Below the pieces are notes generated by a model. The model did no database searches. It was not told the origin of the DNA and saw only the letters and a list, made by a program, of their open reading frames with translations. DNA of 64,000 nt from Enterococcus hirae ATCC 9790 (GTDB lineage: Bacteria; Bacillota; Bacilli; Lactobacillales; Enterococcaceae), in NCBI RefSeq assembly GCF_000271405.2, contig NC_018081.1:172856-236855 (forward strand). Reading direction: 5' to 3'. This document shows positions 26,339 to 34,618 of this stretch, one piece after another. The position numbers and the translations under genes were made by a program. How positions within the stretch are numbered: the first letter of the stretch is position 1; the number at the start of each line of letters is the position of its first letter.

Positions 26339-26890
26339 ATGAAAAAAATTCTATTGGGGGTTACTGGCAGTATCTCTGCTTATAAAAGTGCGGATATTAC
26401 CAATCAACTCGTGAAACTTGGCTACCAAGTAGACGTGATCATGACAGAAAGCAGCACTCACTTCATCACGCCACTTACGTTACAATCTTTATCAAAACGT
26501 GCCGTCCATACCGATGTCATGCAAGAAAAAGAACCTTCAGTGATTAATCACATCGAACTGGCAAAACAAGCAGACTTGTTCTTGATTGCTCCTGCTACGG
26601 CTAATATTATCGGTAAATTAGCAAATGGATTAGCAGATGATCTGCTCTCAACAGTTGCAATGGCACTCCCTGCAGATACTCCGAAGTTGATTGCTCCTGC
26701 AATGAATACAAATATGTATCAACATCCGCTCAATCAAAGGAATTTAAATACGTTAAAATCAATCGGCTATCAAGAAATCGAGCCAAGAGAGTCGTTGTTG
26801 GCTTGTGGTGATTTTGGCAAAGGTGCTTTAGCTGATACCCAAATAATCATTGATCAAACGGTACAATTGATTAATGAAAGAAACGCTTAA
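26339..26890 (+). CDS. coaC: Phosphopantothenoylcysteine decarboxylase (CoaC)
   Basis: Flavin-dependent decarboxylase (183 residues) that follows CoaB in the pathway. Visible are GVTGSISAYKS, the active-site region HIELAKQADLFLIAPATANIIGK, PAMNTNMY and the substrate clamp ESLLACGDFGKG. ATG follows AAAGGAG with suitable spacing. It is 85 bases after coaB in the same direction. Confidence 0.95.
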   Translation: MKKILLGVTGSISAYKSADITNQLVKLGYQVDVIMTESSTHFITPLTLQSLSKRAVHTDVMQEKEPSVINHIELAKQADLFLIAPATANIIGKLANGLADDLLSTVAMALPADTPKLIAPAMNTNMYQHPLNQRNLNTLKSIGYQEIEPRESLLACGDFGKGALADTQIIIDQTVQLINERNA

Positions 26891-26906
26891 TATAAAAGGA
26901 GTCATT

Positions 26907-27539
26907 ATGAAAAACACACGTACTTTTGCTTTGACTGCTATGTTTTTAGCAATCATGATTTTATTAGCGGTCACACCGCTTGGGTTTATTCCTATTGGTC
27001 CAATCAACGCTACGACCATGCACATCCCAGTGATCATTGCATCAATCGTTTTAGGCCCACGTTTAGGTGGCTTTCTAGGAGGAACATTCGGCTTGATTAG
27101 TATGATCCGTAGTACGGTCATTCAAACACCTTTGTCATTCGTCTTCTCTCCATTCATTCCAGTGATTGGTACAGATCATGGAAGTTTGAAAGCATTGTTG
27201 ATTGCTTTTATTCCACGGATATTGATTGGTGTTGTTCCCTATTTTGTCTATAAAGGAATACTAAAGTTAAGTAAAAATAAATTCCAAGGAGTTTCTTTGT
27301 TTTTAGCAGGCTTAGCTGGTTCTTTCGTGAATACGATCCTAGTGATGAATATGATCTATTTCTTATTCCAACAAGATTATGCTCAAGTGGTCGGAAAAAG
27401 TATCCATGCGTTATATACTGCTATTTTAGCTGTTATCTTTACGAGTGGTGTTCCAGAAGGAATCATCGCTGGAATTGCTACAGTCGCTGTTGGTAGTGTC
27501 TTGCTTCGTTTGATGCATGCGACACCCCAACCTAAATAA
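26907..27539 (+). CDS. panT: ECF transporter S component, probable pantothenate uptake
   Basis: Membrane S component (210 residues) with about six hydrophobic segments and the N-terminal ALTAMFLAIMILLAV motif typical of ECF substrate-capture proteins. HIPVIIASIVLGPRLGGFLG is the usual second segment. ATG 26907 was chosen for AAAGGAG 5 bases upstream; a 11-codon longer frame has no site. Location after coaB-coaC makes pantothenate the likely substrate. It needs a shared ECF energising module encoded elsewhere. Confidence 0.85.
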   Translation: MKNTRTFALTAMFLAIMILLAVTPLGFIPIGPINATTMHIPVIIASIVLGPRLGGFLGGTFGLISMIRSTVIQTPLSFVFSPFIPVIGTDHGSLKALLIAFIPRILIGVVPYFVYKGILKLSKNKFQGVSLFLAGLAGSFVNTILVMNMIYFLFQQDYAQVVGKSIHALYTAILAVIFTSGVPEGIIAGIATVAVGSVLLRLMHATPQPK

Positions 27540-27700
27540 GACAATTAGCTGATAGCGAACATGATCTTCTTTGAATCAAAACATCCATCCCAATTTTTGT
27601 TGAAATTGGTAGATGGATGTTTTTTACTTAAAAATCATCAACAGTATGAAAGCTTCTACTCCTTGGAGCAAGCCTGAATTTGTCCCATCTAAGTTCCCCA

Positions 27701-27874
27701 TGCTGTTTATTATCCTATCCACGGCGTTCTCAGAGCTGATCTTCGGCAATAAGCCTGAATTTTTCAAAATATGTGAAGCTATTTTAAAAAATTCTTTCTT
27801 ATTGTCTTCTAAGTCCTCAATGCTGTTCACAACCTTATCCACGGCGTTTTCAGAGCTGACCCTTCGGCAATAAG
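27701..27874. repeat. Diverged tandem repeat, period 120 bases
   Basis: The segment from TGCTGTTTATTATCC at 27701 recurs at 27821 as TGCTGTTCACAACC. Both continue through ATCCACGGCGTT-TCAGAGCTGA-CTTCGGCAATAAG. The period is a multiple of three, and the minus strand reads a 40-residue repeat (SSENAVDRIINS and SSENAVDKVVNS), but a one-base difference shifts the frame, so it is not called as a gene. Otherwise 27540-28059 shows no gene. Confidence 0.65.
27747..27804. repeat. Hairpin repeat element, copy A
   Basis: CAATAAG/CTTATTG close an outer stem, then GAATTTTT/AAAAATTC, then AAAATA/TATTTT. Related hairpins occur at 27868-27926 and 40641-40698. Confidence 0.65.
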
Positions 27875-27926
27875 TCGAAAAATCTCAAAACATGAAAAGC
27901 TGTTTCGAGATTTTCCTCCTTATTGC
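27868..27926. repeat. Hairpin repeat element, copy B
   Basis: CAATAAG/CTTATTG outer stem as in copy A, but the middle stem is GAAAAATCTC/GAGATTTTC, so both sides changed together. Confidence 0.65.
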
Positions 27927-28059
27927 TCCTGCGATTACTCGTCGCAGTTTCTACTTGGTGAGTGCTCAGGTCAGAACGCTCTGTTCACGACCTTCTTCTC
28001 ACATTTTTTTTGTTTAGTGTTATGATTGATAGTGATTATTATAAGAAAGGATGATTAAA

Positions 28060-28707
28060 ATGAAAATTTTTGTTGTAGGTGCTAATGGCCAAATTGGTCG
28101 GCATTTAATCAAAGACCTTGCAACTACTAGACATCAAGTGACAGCAGGTGTACGTGAGGTTGCAACTCAATCTTTAGTAAAAAAAGATAATGTCACTTAT
28201 GTTTCTTTCGATCTTACTTGGACAATTGAAGAAATGGCAGATGCTTTTAAAGGTTGTGATCTCGTTATTTTTGTTGCGGGTTCGCAAGGGAAAAACTTAT
28301 TGCAGATCGACTTAGACGGTGCGATCAAGACAATGATAGCGGCCGAATCAGCACATGTTTCTCGCTACTTTATGATTAGTGCTGTTTTTGCCGAGGATCG
28401 CAGCAAATGGCCAGATTCTATGATTGATTACTACATTACGAAACATTATGCTGATGAGTGGCTGAAACAACAAACAACTTTAGATTATGTAATCATCCAG
28501 CCAGTGTCATTGACAAATGAAGAAGTTACTACAGTCCAACTGGCAAAACCAACCGAAGCCACTGCTAAAACCGTCTCTCGTCAAACAGTAGCTGCTGTTT
28601 TGACAGCTTTAGTGGAACAACCAACTATAACTAAAACAACGCTAGTACTATCTGAAGGAACGCAGGAAATTTCAACTGCGTTGCAGCAAATAGTCGAGGA
28701 GGAATAA
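28060..28707 (+). CDS. NAD(P)-binding atypical SDR protein
   Basis: Rossmann-fold protein (215 residues) starting KIFVVGANGQIGRHLIKDL, the GxxGxxG nucleotide-binding motif of atypical short-chain dehydrogenases. AGSQGKNLLQIDLDGAIKTM and YYITKHYADEWLK are in family-typical positions. ATG 28060 was preferred because AAGG lies 9 bases upstream; ATG 28051 overlaps that site. It is followed after 3 bases by a quinone-oxidoreductase-like gene, so the two are probably cotranscribed. Substrate is unknown. Confidence 0.85.
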   Translation: MKIFVVGANGQIGRHLIKDLATTRHQVTAGVREVATQSLVKKDNVTYVSFDLTWTIEEMADAFKGCDLVIFVAGSQGKNLLQIDLDGAIKTMIAAESAHVSRYFMISAVFAEDRSKWPDSMIDYYITKHYADEWLKQQTTLDYVIIQPVSLTNEEVTTVQLAKPTEATAKTVSRQTVAAVLTALVEQPTITKTTLVLSEGTQEISTALQQIVEEE

Positions 28708-28710
28708 GAA

Positions 28711-29694
28711 ATGCGAGCCATCACGATCAAACATCCCGGTTCTGCCGAAGTACTACAAGAGATCGATGCACCAAAACCAATAGCGGAAAAAGGACAATTA
28801 CTCATAAAAGTCCACACAGCGGCAATCAATCGAACGGACATCATGCGTCGAGAAACAACGAATCAACAGACTCCTTACCCAATTCTTGGCGTAGAAGTAG
28901 CTGGAGAAGTGGTTGAAAACCGAAGTGATAACCCAGATTTTGTACCAGGTACAAGGGTATGTGGGTTAGTCAATTTAGGCGGTTATGCCGAGTACGCAGT
29001 GATGCCAGCTGACCGTGCAATTCTACTGCCCGATACATTGGATAATGTTGCAGCGGCTGGTATTGCAGAAGTTTTTCTAACAGCTTACCAAACACTCTAT
29101 TGGCTAGGAAATTTACAAGAAGGTGAAACTGTTTTGATCCACGCTGGAGCGAGCGGTGTGGGAACGGCAGCCATCCAACTAGCAAAACAACTTACTAAGG
29201 CAACCGTCATCGTCACTGCTGGTTCATCAGAAAAACTAGCTTTTTGTCAAAAACTTGGTGCAGATGAACAGATCAATTACAAAACACAGGATTTTTCAAC
29301 CGAAGTAGCAAGAATTACCAATGGAAAAGGTGTTGACGTGATCTTAGATTTCATCGGAGCTTCTTATTGGGAGAAAAATTTAGCTTCTATTGCTATTGAT
29401 GGACGTTGGGTATTGATCGGAATGTTAGGTGGAACAATTGTACCAGAGATTGATTTAGCTACCTTGATCACCAAACGAATCCAATTGATCGGCACTTTGT
29501 TGACTCCTCGAAGTGATCAGTACAAAGCTCAATTGACTCAAGAATTTATGCAAGTAGTTGGACCTTATCTAGCTGACCAACGAGTCAAACCAATTATTGA
29601 TCGTACCTTTACATTGGCGCAAGTCCAAGAAGCTCATGAATATATGGAAGCGAATAAGAATATCGGAAAGATTATTTTGACGATAACAGAATAA
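28711..29694 (+). CDS. Quinone oxidoreductase-like medium-chain dehydrogenase
   Basis: NADPH-dependent zinc-free MDR protein (327 residues). The N-terminal domain includes INRTDIMRRE and PILGVEVAGEVVE; the Rossmann motif is HAGASGVGTAAIQLAKQ near residue 150. GVDVILDFIGASYW and the C-terminal EYMEANKNIGKIILT support the PIG3/quinone oxidoreductase group. It follows the SDR gene closely and is ended by a strong terminator. Confidence 0.88.
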   Translation: MRAITIKHPGSAEVLQEIDAPKPIAEKGQLLIKVHTAAINRTDIMRRETTNQQTPYPILGVEVAGEVVENRSDNPDFVPGTRVCGLVNLGGYAEYAVMPADRAILLPDTLDNVAAAGIAEVFLTAYQTLYWLGNLQEGETVLIHAGASGVGTAAIQLAKQLTKATVIVTAGSSEKLAFCQKLGADEQINYKTQDFSTEVARITNGKGVDVILDFIGASYWEKNLASIAIDGRWVLIGMLGGTIVPEIDLATLITKRIQLIGTLLTPRSDQYKAQLTQEFMQVVGPYLADQRVKPIIDRTFTLAQVQEAHEYMEANKNIGKIILTITE

Positions 29695-29720
29695 CCAACT
29701 TTTAAATGCAAATAGCAATC

Positions 29721-29782
29721 AAAAAAAAGCCGTAGAATTTCAAAAATAGGAGCAACTATTTTTGGATTCTACGGCTTTTTTT
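29721..29782 (+). terminator. Terminator of the SDR-oxidoreductase operon
   Basis: AAAAAAAGCCGTAGAA pairs with TTCTACGGCTTTTTTT, and an inner AAAATAG/CTATTTTT extends the stem. A similar hairpin occurs at 61878-61918. Confidence 0.85.
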
Positions 29783-29834
29783 ATTTAGCTAGTTTATTAT
29801 GACTGCTTTATTTCTTTCTGTTTAATAGATGCAA

Positions 29835-30329
29835 CTAATTGATTTTCCTTTTTATTCGTAGATAGAGACAGAGACTATAAGGAAGAATAAAAATAATGAG
29901 TGTCACATAAGCGTGAAAAAGAAGCACGACTCCAATCAATTCAGGTAAAATATTTAAAAAATAATTGGGGTGCTTGACCCGTTGGAACAACCAATGTTCA
30001 ATCAATTGATGATCTGGTTCAAAGATCAATTTCACTGACCAATATTTTCCTAATAATTTCATGACCCAAAAGAGCATGATAAACGAAAATAGGATGAGAC
30101 AAAATCCAATCCAGCTGACCCAATTAATTTGTGTTTTTTGAATGCTTCCCTCAAAGAAAGCAGAAAAATAAAACAGCGTATGTAAGATAGCTAACCATTT
30201 TGTAGTTGTTTTTCCATACTCAATCGCTCCTTCATGTAATAATTGGTTCGCATGCTTACTTGAAATTTTTAATACATACAATCGTACGAATGCGATTATC
30301 AAAAAGAAAGAATATAATTGTTGACTCAT
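29835..30329 (-). CDS. ICMT/YpbQ-like integral membrane protein
   Basis: 164-residue membrane protein with about five hydrophobic segments. The segment RVKHPNYFLNILPELIG matches the isoprenylcysteine carboxyl methyltransferase-like motif (R-x-x-x-H-P-N-Y). Bacillus YpbQ is a relative. It probably acts as a membrane methyltransferase; substrate is unknown. It stands alone, convergent with the oxidoreductase operon. Confidence 0.7.
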   Translation of the reverse strand: MSQQLYSFFLIIAFVRLYVLKISSKHANQLLHEGAIEYGKTTTKWLAILHTLFYFSAFFEGSIQKTQINWVSWIGFCLILFSFIMLFWVMKLLGKYWSVKLIFEPDHQLIEHWLFQRVKHPNYFLNILPELIGVVLLFHAYVTLIIFILPYSLCLYLRIKRKIN

Positions 30330-30460
30330 TCGTTTCTATTTTTATTTATTATCATCTGGAACGACCTGCAAAAGTCACTTATTTTCTATCAAATAATCAT
30401 TTATTCAAAGTAAAGGAGTAGAACCATGATCGCATGTTCTTCACAGTTTGATAAAAGTAT

Positions 30461-30497
30461 AGGAGAAAACTAACTTTTGACATGCTAGTTTTCTCCT
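30461..30497. terminator. Bidirectional hairpin downstream of the fumarate-reductase-like gene
   Basis: AGGAGAAAACTA (30461-30472) pairs perfectly with TAGTTTTCTCCT (30486-30497). A 15-codon frame with AAAGGAG runs into it from 30426 on the plus strand but is too short to call. Confidence 0.7.
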
Positions 30498-30530
30498 AAT
30501 TGACCGTCCATTTACTTTATATTTACGTTC

Positions 30531-32042
30531 TTAATTTTCACTGACGAATTTTGCTGCCTGTTGTCCAGCTTGTCGTCCAAAGATAATAATTTCAGCAACC
30601 GAATTACCACCAATCCGATTGTTCCCGTGTAGCCCCCCAGTTACTTCACCAGCAGCATACAACCCAGTAATCGGTTGATTTTCTTTATTCAACACTTCTG
30701 TCTTCGTATTGATTTTCACGCCACCCATTGTGTAGTGGATACCTGGGGCAATTTTGATCGCATAGTATTTAGGTTCTGTCAGCCCATTATCCACCGCTGT
30801 CGTCCGATTAAAAGCGTCATCCTTTTGAGTATCGACTGCTTTATTCCAAAATTCAAGTGTTTGAGCCAAATTGTCTGCAGGCACATTTACTTTTTCAGCT
30901 AATTCTGCCAGATCATCTCCTGAAGTCACGTAACCCTTTTGCTCATAGAAATCAATTGCTTTTGCTCGATCTCTTACTCCTTGATCAAAAATCAAATAAG
31001 CAGATTTTTCCGGTAAAGCTGTAATAGCTGCGGAAACTTTGTCTCTTGTATCTAATTCATTCACAAATCGTTGTCCTTCTTGGTTGACTAAAATAGCTCC
31101 CTCACCTCGAACAGCTTCACCAATCAAGACGCCTTCATCTTGTTGGACTGTTGGATGTATCTGGATTTTATCCATGTCGACCGTTTGACCACCTAGTTTT
31201 TCAATCATCGTGATTCCATCACCGGTTGAGCCTACTTGGTTAGTAGTGACATAGCCTGCTAAATCAAGACGGTATTTTTCAATCACTTCTTGATTGGCAC
31301 CATACCCGCCAGTTGTCACTACAATTGCGTTCCCTTTGATTTCCTTTGGCTCTTCGCCTTGGACTTGTACAGTCACCTCATTGACTTTACCACTATTTTC
31401 TTTGATATCAGTTACATCTGTATTAACAAAAATAGGAATTTTACGTTCATGTACATTTTTTAACAATCCGTCAACTAAGTAACCACCGATAGCTGAGCCA
31501 TCTGAAGGTCGGTGGGTTCTTTTTTCACTCATTCCCCCAGTAATTGTTAAATTATCCAATTTGATTCCATTTTGATCCAACCAATCAATCGCAGCGGCTG
31601 AATGATCAACGAAGTAGTGTAGTAATTCTTGATCATTGGTGCCACCTCCGCCTTTTAATGTTTCTTCGTAGAACGCTTCATTGGAGTCATTGATTCCGTC
31701 AGCTTGTTGGAATTTAGTGGCTGATGCATTCATTCCACTTGAAGATTTTAAGGTATTCCCACCTGCTACTGGCATTTTTTCAAAGATGACTGGGTTCAAT
31801 CCAGCATCTTTTGCTTCAATCGCAGCTGTCATCCCTGCTCCACCTGCACCAACAATGATAATATCATAAGAGTCTTTCATTTCAGCTGGGTTGGTATACG
31901 TTTGTTCCGATGCACCTGAAGATACCTCTGTTTTTTCAGATGATTTCGTGCTTGTCGTCGTTTTTTCTTTTGAATCTGCACTACAAGCTCCCATTGTTAA
32001 AACTGATGTAATAACCACCAAACTTTTTAGCACTTTTTTCAT
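30531..32042 (-). CDS. Flavocytochrome-c-type fumarate reductase-like lipoprotein
   Basis: FAD-dependent reductase (503 residues) probably anchored outside the cell. The N-terminus is a lipoprotein signal with lipobox LTMGAC (cysteine near residue 20) and a serine/threonine-rich linker. The FAD motif IIVGAGGAGMTAAIEAKDAG is at about 60-80, with TGGYGAN and a C-terminal AAGEVTGGLHGNNRIGGNS typical of fumarate/urocanate reductase FAD domains. No haem motif and no FMN-binding domain are visible in the same chain, so it needs another electron donor. Relatives in Listeria use extracellular flavin-mediated electron transfer; that link is inference here. Confidence 0.85.
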   Translation of the reverse strand: MKKVLKSLVVITSVLTMGACSADSKEKTTTSTKSSEKTEVSSGASEQTYTNPAEMKDSYDIIIVGAGGAGMTAAIEAKDAGLNPVIFEKMPVAGGNTLKSSSGMNASATKFQQADGINDSNEAFYEETLKGGGGTNDQELLHYFVDHSAAAIDWLDQNGIKLDNLTITGGMSEKRTHRPSDGSAIGGYLVDGLLKNVHERKIPIFVNTDVTDIKENSGKVNEVTVQVQGEEPKEIKGNAIVVTTGGYGANQEVIEKYRLDLAGYVTTNQVGSTGDGITMIEKLGGQTVDMDKIQIHPTVQQDEGVLIGEAVRGEGAILVNQEGQRFVNELDTRDKVSAAITALPEKSAYLIFDQGVRDRAKAIDFYEQKGYVTSGDDLAELAEKVNVPADNLAQTLEFWNKAVDTQKDDAFNRTTAVDNGLTEPKYYAIKIAPGIHYTMGGVKINTKTEVLNKENQPITGLYAAGEVTGGLHGNNRIGGNSVAEIIIFGRQAGQQAAKFVSEN

Positions 32043-32224
32043 TCTTTTCCTCCTAAATTTTAGTACTCCTTTATTTTAAGTGAAAAAAATTCACAATTCC
32101 AACTATTTTTTATTCTTTTTATCAATAAACAATGACTTTTTCATCTAGCATCTCTAGATAACTATTTTTGCTATTTTTTGTTGGCTGTTTTCTTATTCAT
32201 TTAGGCGTTTTGGTACAAATAATT

Positions 32225-32252
32225 TTGGTTTGCGCTTTTACCCTAGTATAAT
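32225..32252 (+). promoter_or_regulatory. Promoter of the YjdF-like gene
   Basis: TTGGTT (32225-32230), 16-base spacer, TATAAT (32247-32252), followed by AAAGGAG before ATG 32280. Confidence 0.7.
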
Positions 32253-32279
32253 CTTTACTATAGATAAAGGAGTTATTTT

Positions 32280-33119
32280 ATGAACTATCTGAAAATGTTT
32301 TTTATGAATGGTACCAAAACCGCTGGAAGAATTACCCATGCGTTTTATATTCTTCTACGGGTCATCGTTACAGTAATGTTAGTCGATCAAATTTTTCAGC
32401 AAAATATGGGGAATACTTTTCTCTTATTGCTAACTCTAGTTTTATTTGAAATTCCTTATCTTCTAGAAAAAATGTTAAAGATCGAAATCCCGAATATGTT
32501 AGAAATCATTATTATTTCATTTATTTTTAGTTCAACTGTTTTAGGAGAATTAAGTGACTTCTACGGGTATTTCTCAATGTGGGATACTATCTTACATGCT
32601 TTAACTGGTTTTTTAGCTGGTGGGGTTGGTTTTTCACTTGTCTACTTACTGAACAAAAACACGAAAACAATGAATCTAACACCATTATTGTTAGCTATCG
32701 TTTCATTTTGTTTTTCAATGACAGTCGGTGTGATGTGGGAATTTGTTGAATTTTCAGCTGATCATATATTTCAACTGGACATGCAAAAAGATAGCCTTGT
32801 CCAACAAATCAATAGTGTGGAGTTAAGTAAAGATGGCAATACTGTCCACTCGATCCCTAATATCGAGCAAACCATCGTGGAATATAAAGATTCAGCTGGA
32901 AATACAGAAAAATATGTGATTTCTGGTGGTTATCTTGACATAGGGATTATTGACACGATGAAAGACCTATTCGTCAATTTTATTGGAGCCTTGACGTTTA
33001 GTATCTTTGGATATCTTTATAGTCAGAATGATTATCGGAAGTTTACTTTTATCCGTAACTTCATCCCCAGAAAAAAGAGAGAATCACGAACTGAAAGAAG
33101 AAAAGCACCTTCGAAATAA
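32280..33119 (+). CDS. YjdF-like (DUF2238) integral membrane protein
   Basis: 279-residue membrane protein with about seven hydrophobic segments. The motif SMWDTILHALTGFLAGGVGF and later VGVMWEFVEFSADH (with W-D-x-x-x-H and W-E-x-x-E-F-x-x-D) match the DUF2238/YjdF family. A soluble loop of about 45 residues precedes the last segments, and the C-terminus is strongly basic. Function is not known. It is divergent from the fumarate-reductase-like lipoprotein gene. Confidence 0.75.
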   Translation: MNYLKMFFMNGTKTAGRITHAFYILLRVIVTVMLVDQIFQQNMGNTFLLLLTLVLFEIPYLLEKMLKIEIPNMLEIIIISFIFSSTVLGELSDFYGYFSMWDTILHALTGFLAGGVGFSLVYLLNKNTKTMNLTPLLLAIVSFCFSMTVGVMWEFVEFSADHIFQLDMQKDSLVQQINSVELSKDGNTVHSIPNIEQTIVEYKDSAGNTEKYVISGGYLDIGIIDTMKDLFVNFIGALTFSIFGYLYSQNDYRKFTFIRNFIPRKKRESRTERRKAPSK

Positions 33120-33200
33120 ACAAAATTTTATTATCAATTATTCTTTATGTGATTCTATCGATAACTTTAGAAACTAGTATAAGAAAAATTGTCTACTATT

Positions 33201-33236
33201 AAAAGCCTGGGGCAAGGACGTCCTAGGCTTTTTTGA
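33201..33236 (+). terminator. Terminator of the YjdF-like gene
   Basis: AAAAGCCTGG pairs with TCCTAGGCTTTT and is followed by further Ts. Confidence 0.8.
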
Positions 33237-33339
33237 TGGGTATAAAAACAAATAAAGTGTGTTCAGGAATTGTACTACTTACACTTATTAAAGAGATCAG
33301 ATAAACCAGCTAGCAGTGGTTCCACGCTTCAGGGGATAT

Positions 33340-33645
33340 TTATTGAAAAAATGGTCCAAAAGCAATAGGCGTCGAAGCTAATCCTCGACCTAATTCTTGT
33401 TCAAATCGCCCTATCGTAGAAATTTTTAAATAAAAAGCTGCGACTGGTGGTGTCAATTGACTCTTGATCGCTAAAGGGCGTAGTTGATATTCCAGATCTT
33501 TCATTACTCTTGGAAAATATTCTTGTTTTTCTAGTTTGTTTTTAGCCTCGATTAATGATACTCTTTCCCTTTCTTTGACTTCTTTATTAAGAATCAAGTC
33601 GTATAATTCCACTATAATTTGATTGATTTCTTCTGTTTTCTTCAT
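33340..33645 (-). CDS. Putative class IIa bacteriocin immunity protein (orphan)
   Basis: 101-residue soluble helical protein resembling the enterocin A/pediocin immunity family, which protects the cell by binding the bacteriocin-occupied mannose PTS. The start KKTEEINQIIVELYDLIL, the central KLEKQEYFPRVMKDLEYQL and a hydrophobic C-terminus fit the four-helix pattern. ATG follows AAAGGGAG. No bacteriocin precursor with a double-glycine leader was found in 33120-33926, so it appears to be a stand-alone immunity gene. Assignment is by pattern only. Confidence 0.6.
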   Translation of the reverse strand: MKKTEEINQIIVELYDLILNKEVKERERVSLIEAKNKLEKQEYFPRVMKDLEYQLRPLAIKSQLTPPVAAFYLKISTIGRFEQELGRGLASTPIAFGPFFQ

Positions 33646-33926
33646 GATATCGCTCCCTTTAATATCATTTGGCTCATCTTTCTCAAAGCTTTAATAAATA
33701 TTAAATGTATTATAGTCTAGATTTACCTCTTCAGGTCATTCATTTCCTAAATAACTGTTTTCCATTCATAATTGTATCCTATAGTTATATATACATTCTT
33801 ACATTTCAGCCTAAACCTATTTGAAATGAAACCAGTAGGTCGGAAAAAAGAAAGCCGAAATAACCATGATCACAGAAAATAGCTGATTCTACTTTCCATT
33901 ATCACGGTTATTCCACAAAAAGAATG

Positions 33927-34511
33927 TTAGTCTTTTTTAGCATTTATATTCAATTTTTCCAAAGTGTCCATTGCTAAGGGATACTCGCTATTCGGACGTC
34001 CATCAAAATTCTCAGCGATAATCGTAAACCCTAGCTTTTGGTATAGTTGAATGGCAGGATGACTCCAAGTTTGCGTATGCAGATACACTGGTCCATGAGA
34101 TACCAGCTTTTGGAAAATACGCAATACTTCGATCGTTAATGCTTTGGCAATCCCTTTTCCTTGATGTCTCGGATCTACTGCCAGCCAATGAAAAAGCGGA
34201 TAGCTTCCATCCCTCCGTTTTTTGAACCAAGCGGTACAAGTCGCGATTTTTTCACCTGTATCAGTTACAACGAAAAGCATTCGTTGCTGAAGTTCTTCTT
34301 GATAAGGTAAAAAAGCTCTCTGAAAGTAAGCAAGTGCTTCTGTTTCTGTTGCGAACTCTCCGACTGATTGTTCGATTCTTGCCCATTCGGTTTCATCGCC
34401 TAGACGGTAGTACTCAAAATGATACCCAGTCGCTAAAGATTGCGTAGGGAGACTGTCACTTAATGGACGAGTCATCCAAATCTCGGCATAAGGAACATGT
34501 TTATCTAGCAT
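33927..34511 (-). CDS. GNAT-family N-acetyltransferase
   Basis: 194-residue acetyltransferase. The acetyl-CoA site is LAVDPRHQGKGIAKALTIEVLR (Q/R-x-x-G-x-G/A), followed by VYLHTQTWSHPAIQLYQKLGFTII. Substrate is unknown. It stands alone; a long hairpin at 33864-33910 downstream may be its terminator. Confidence 0.85.
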   Translation of the reverse strand: MLDKHVPYAEIWMTRPLSDSLPTQSLATGYHFEYYRLGDETEWARIEQSVGEFATETEALAYFQRAFLPYQEELQQRMLFVVTDTGEKIATCTAWFKKRRDGSYPLFHWLAVDPRHQGKGIAKALTIEVLRIFQKLVSHGPVYLHTQTWSHPAIQLYQKLGFTIIAENFDGRPNSEYPLAMDTLEKLNINAKKD

Positions 34512-34618
34512 GAGCTAACTTCCTTTCTAAACAGAATAGCTCTTTCTATCTGTTTTATCACAAAAGTTTGAACATCTCACTGTAGTCATTGATGGCTAGT
34601 TCATTTAACTAGCAATGG

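Noticed and set aside
27624..27842. Minus-strand frame of 72 codons as a real gene
   Set aside because: No ribosome binding site, starts inside the repeat, and the related upstream unit is out of frame.
30426..30473. 15-codon frame with AAAGGAG before ATG
   Set aside because: Too short, with no promoter seen, and it ends inside a terminator stem.
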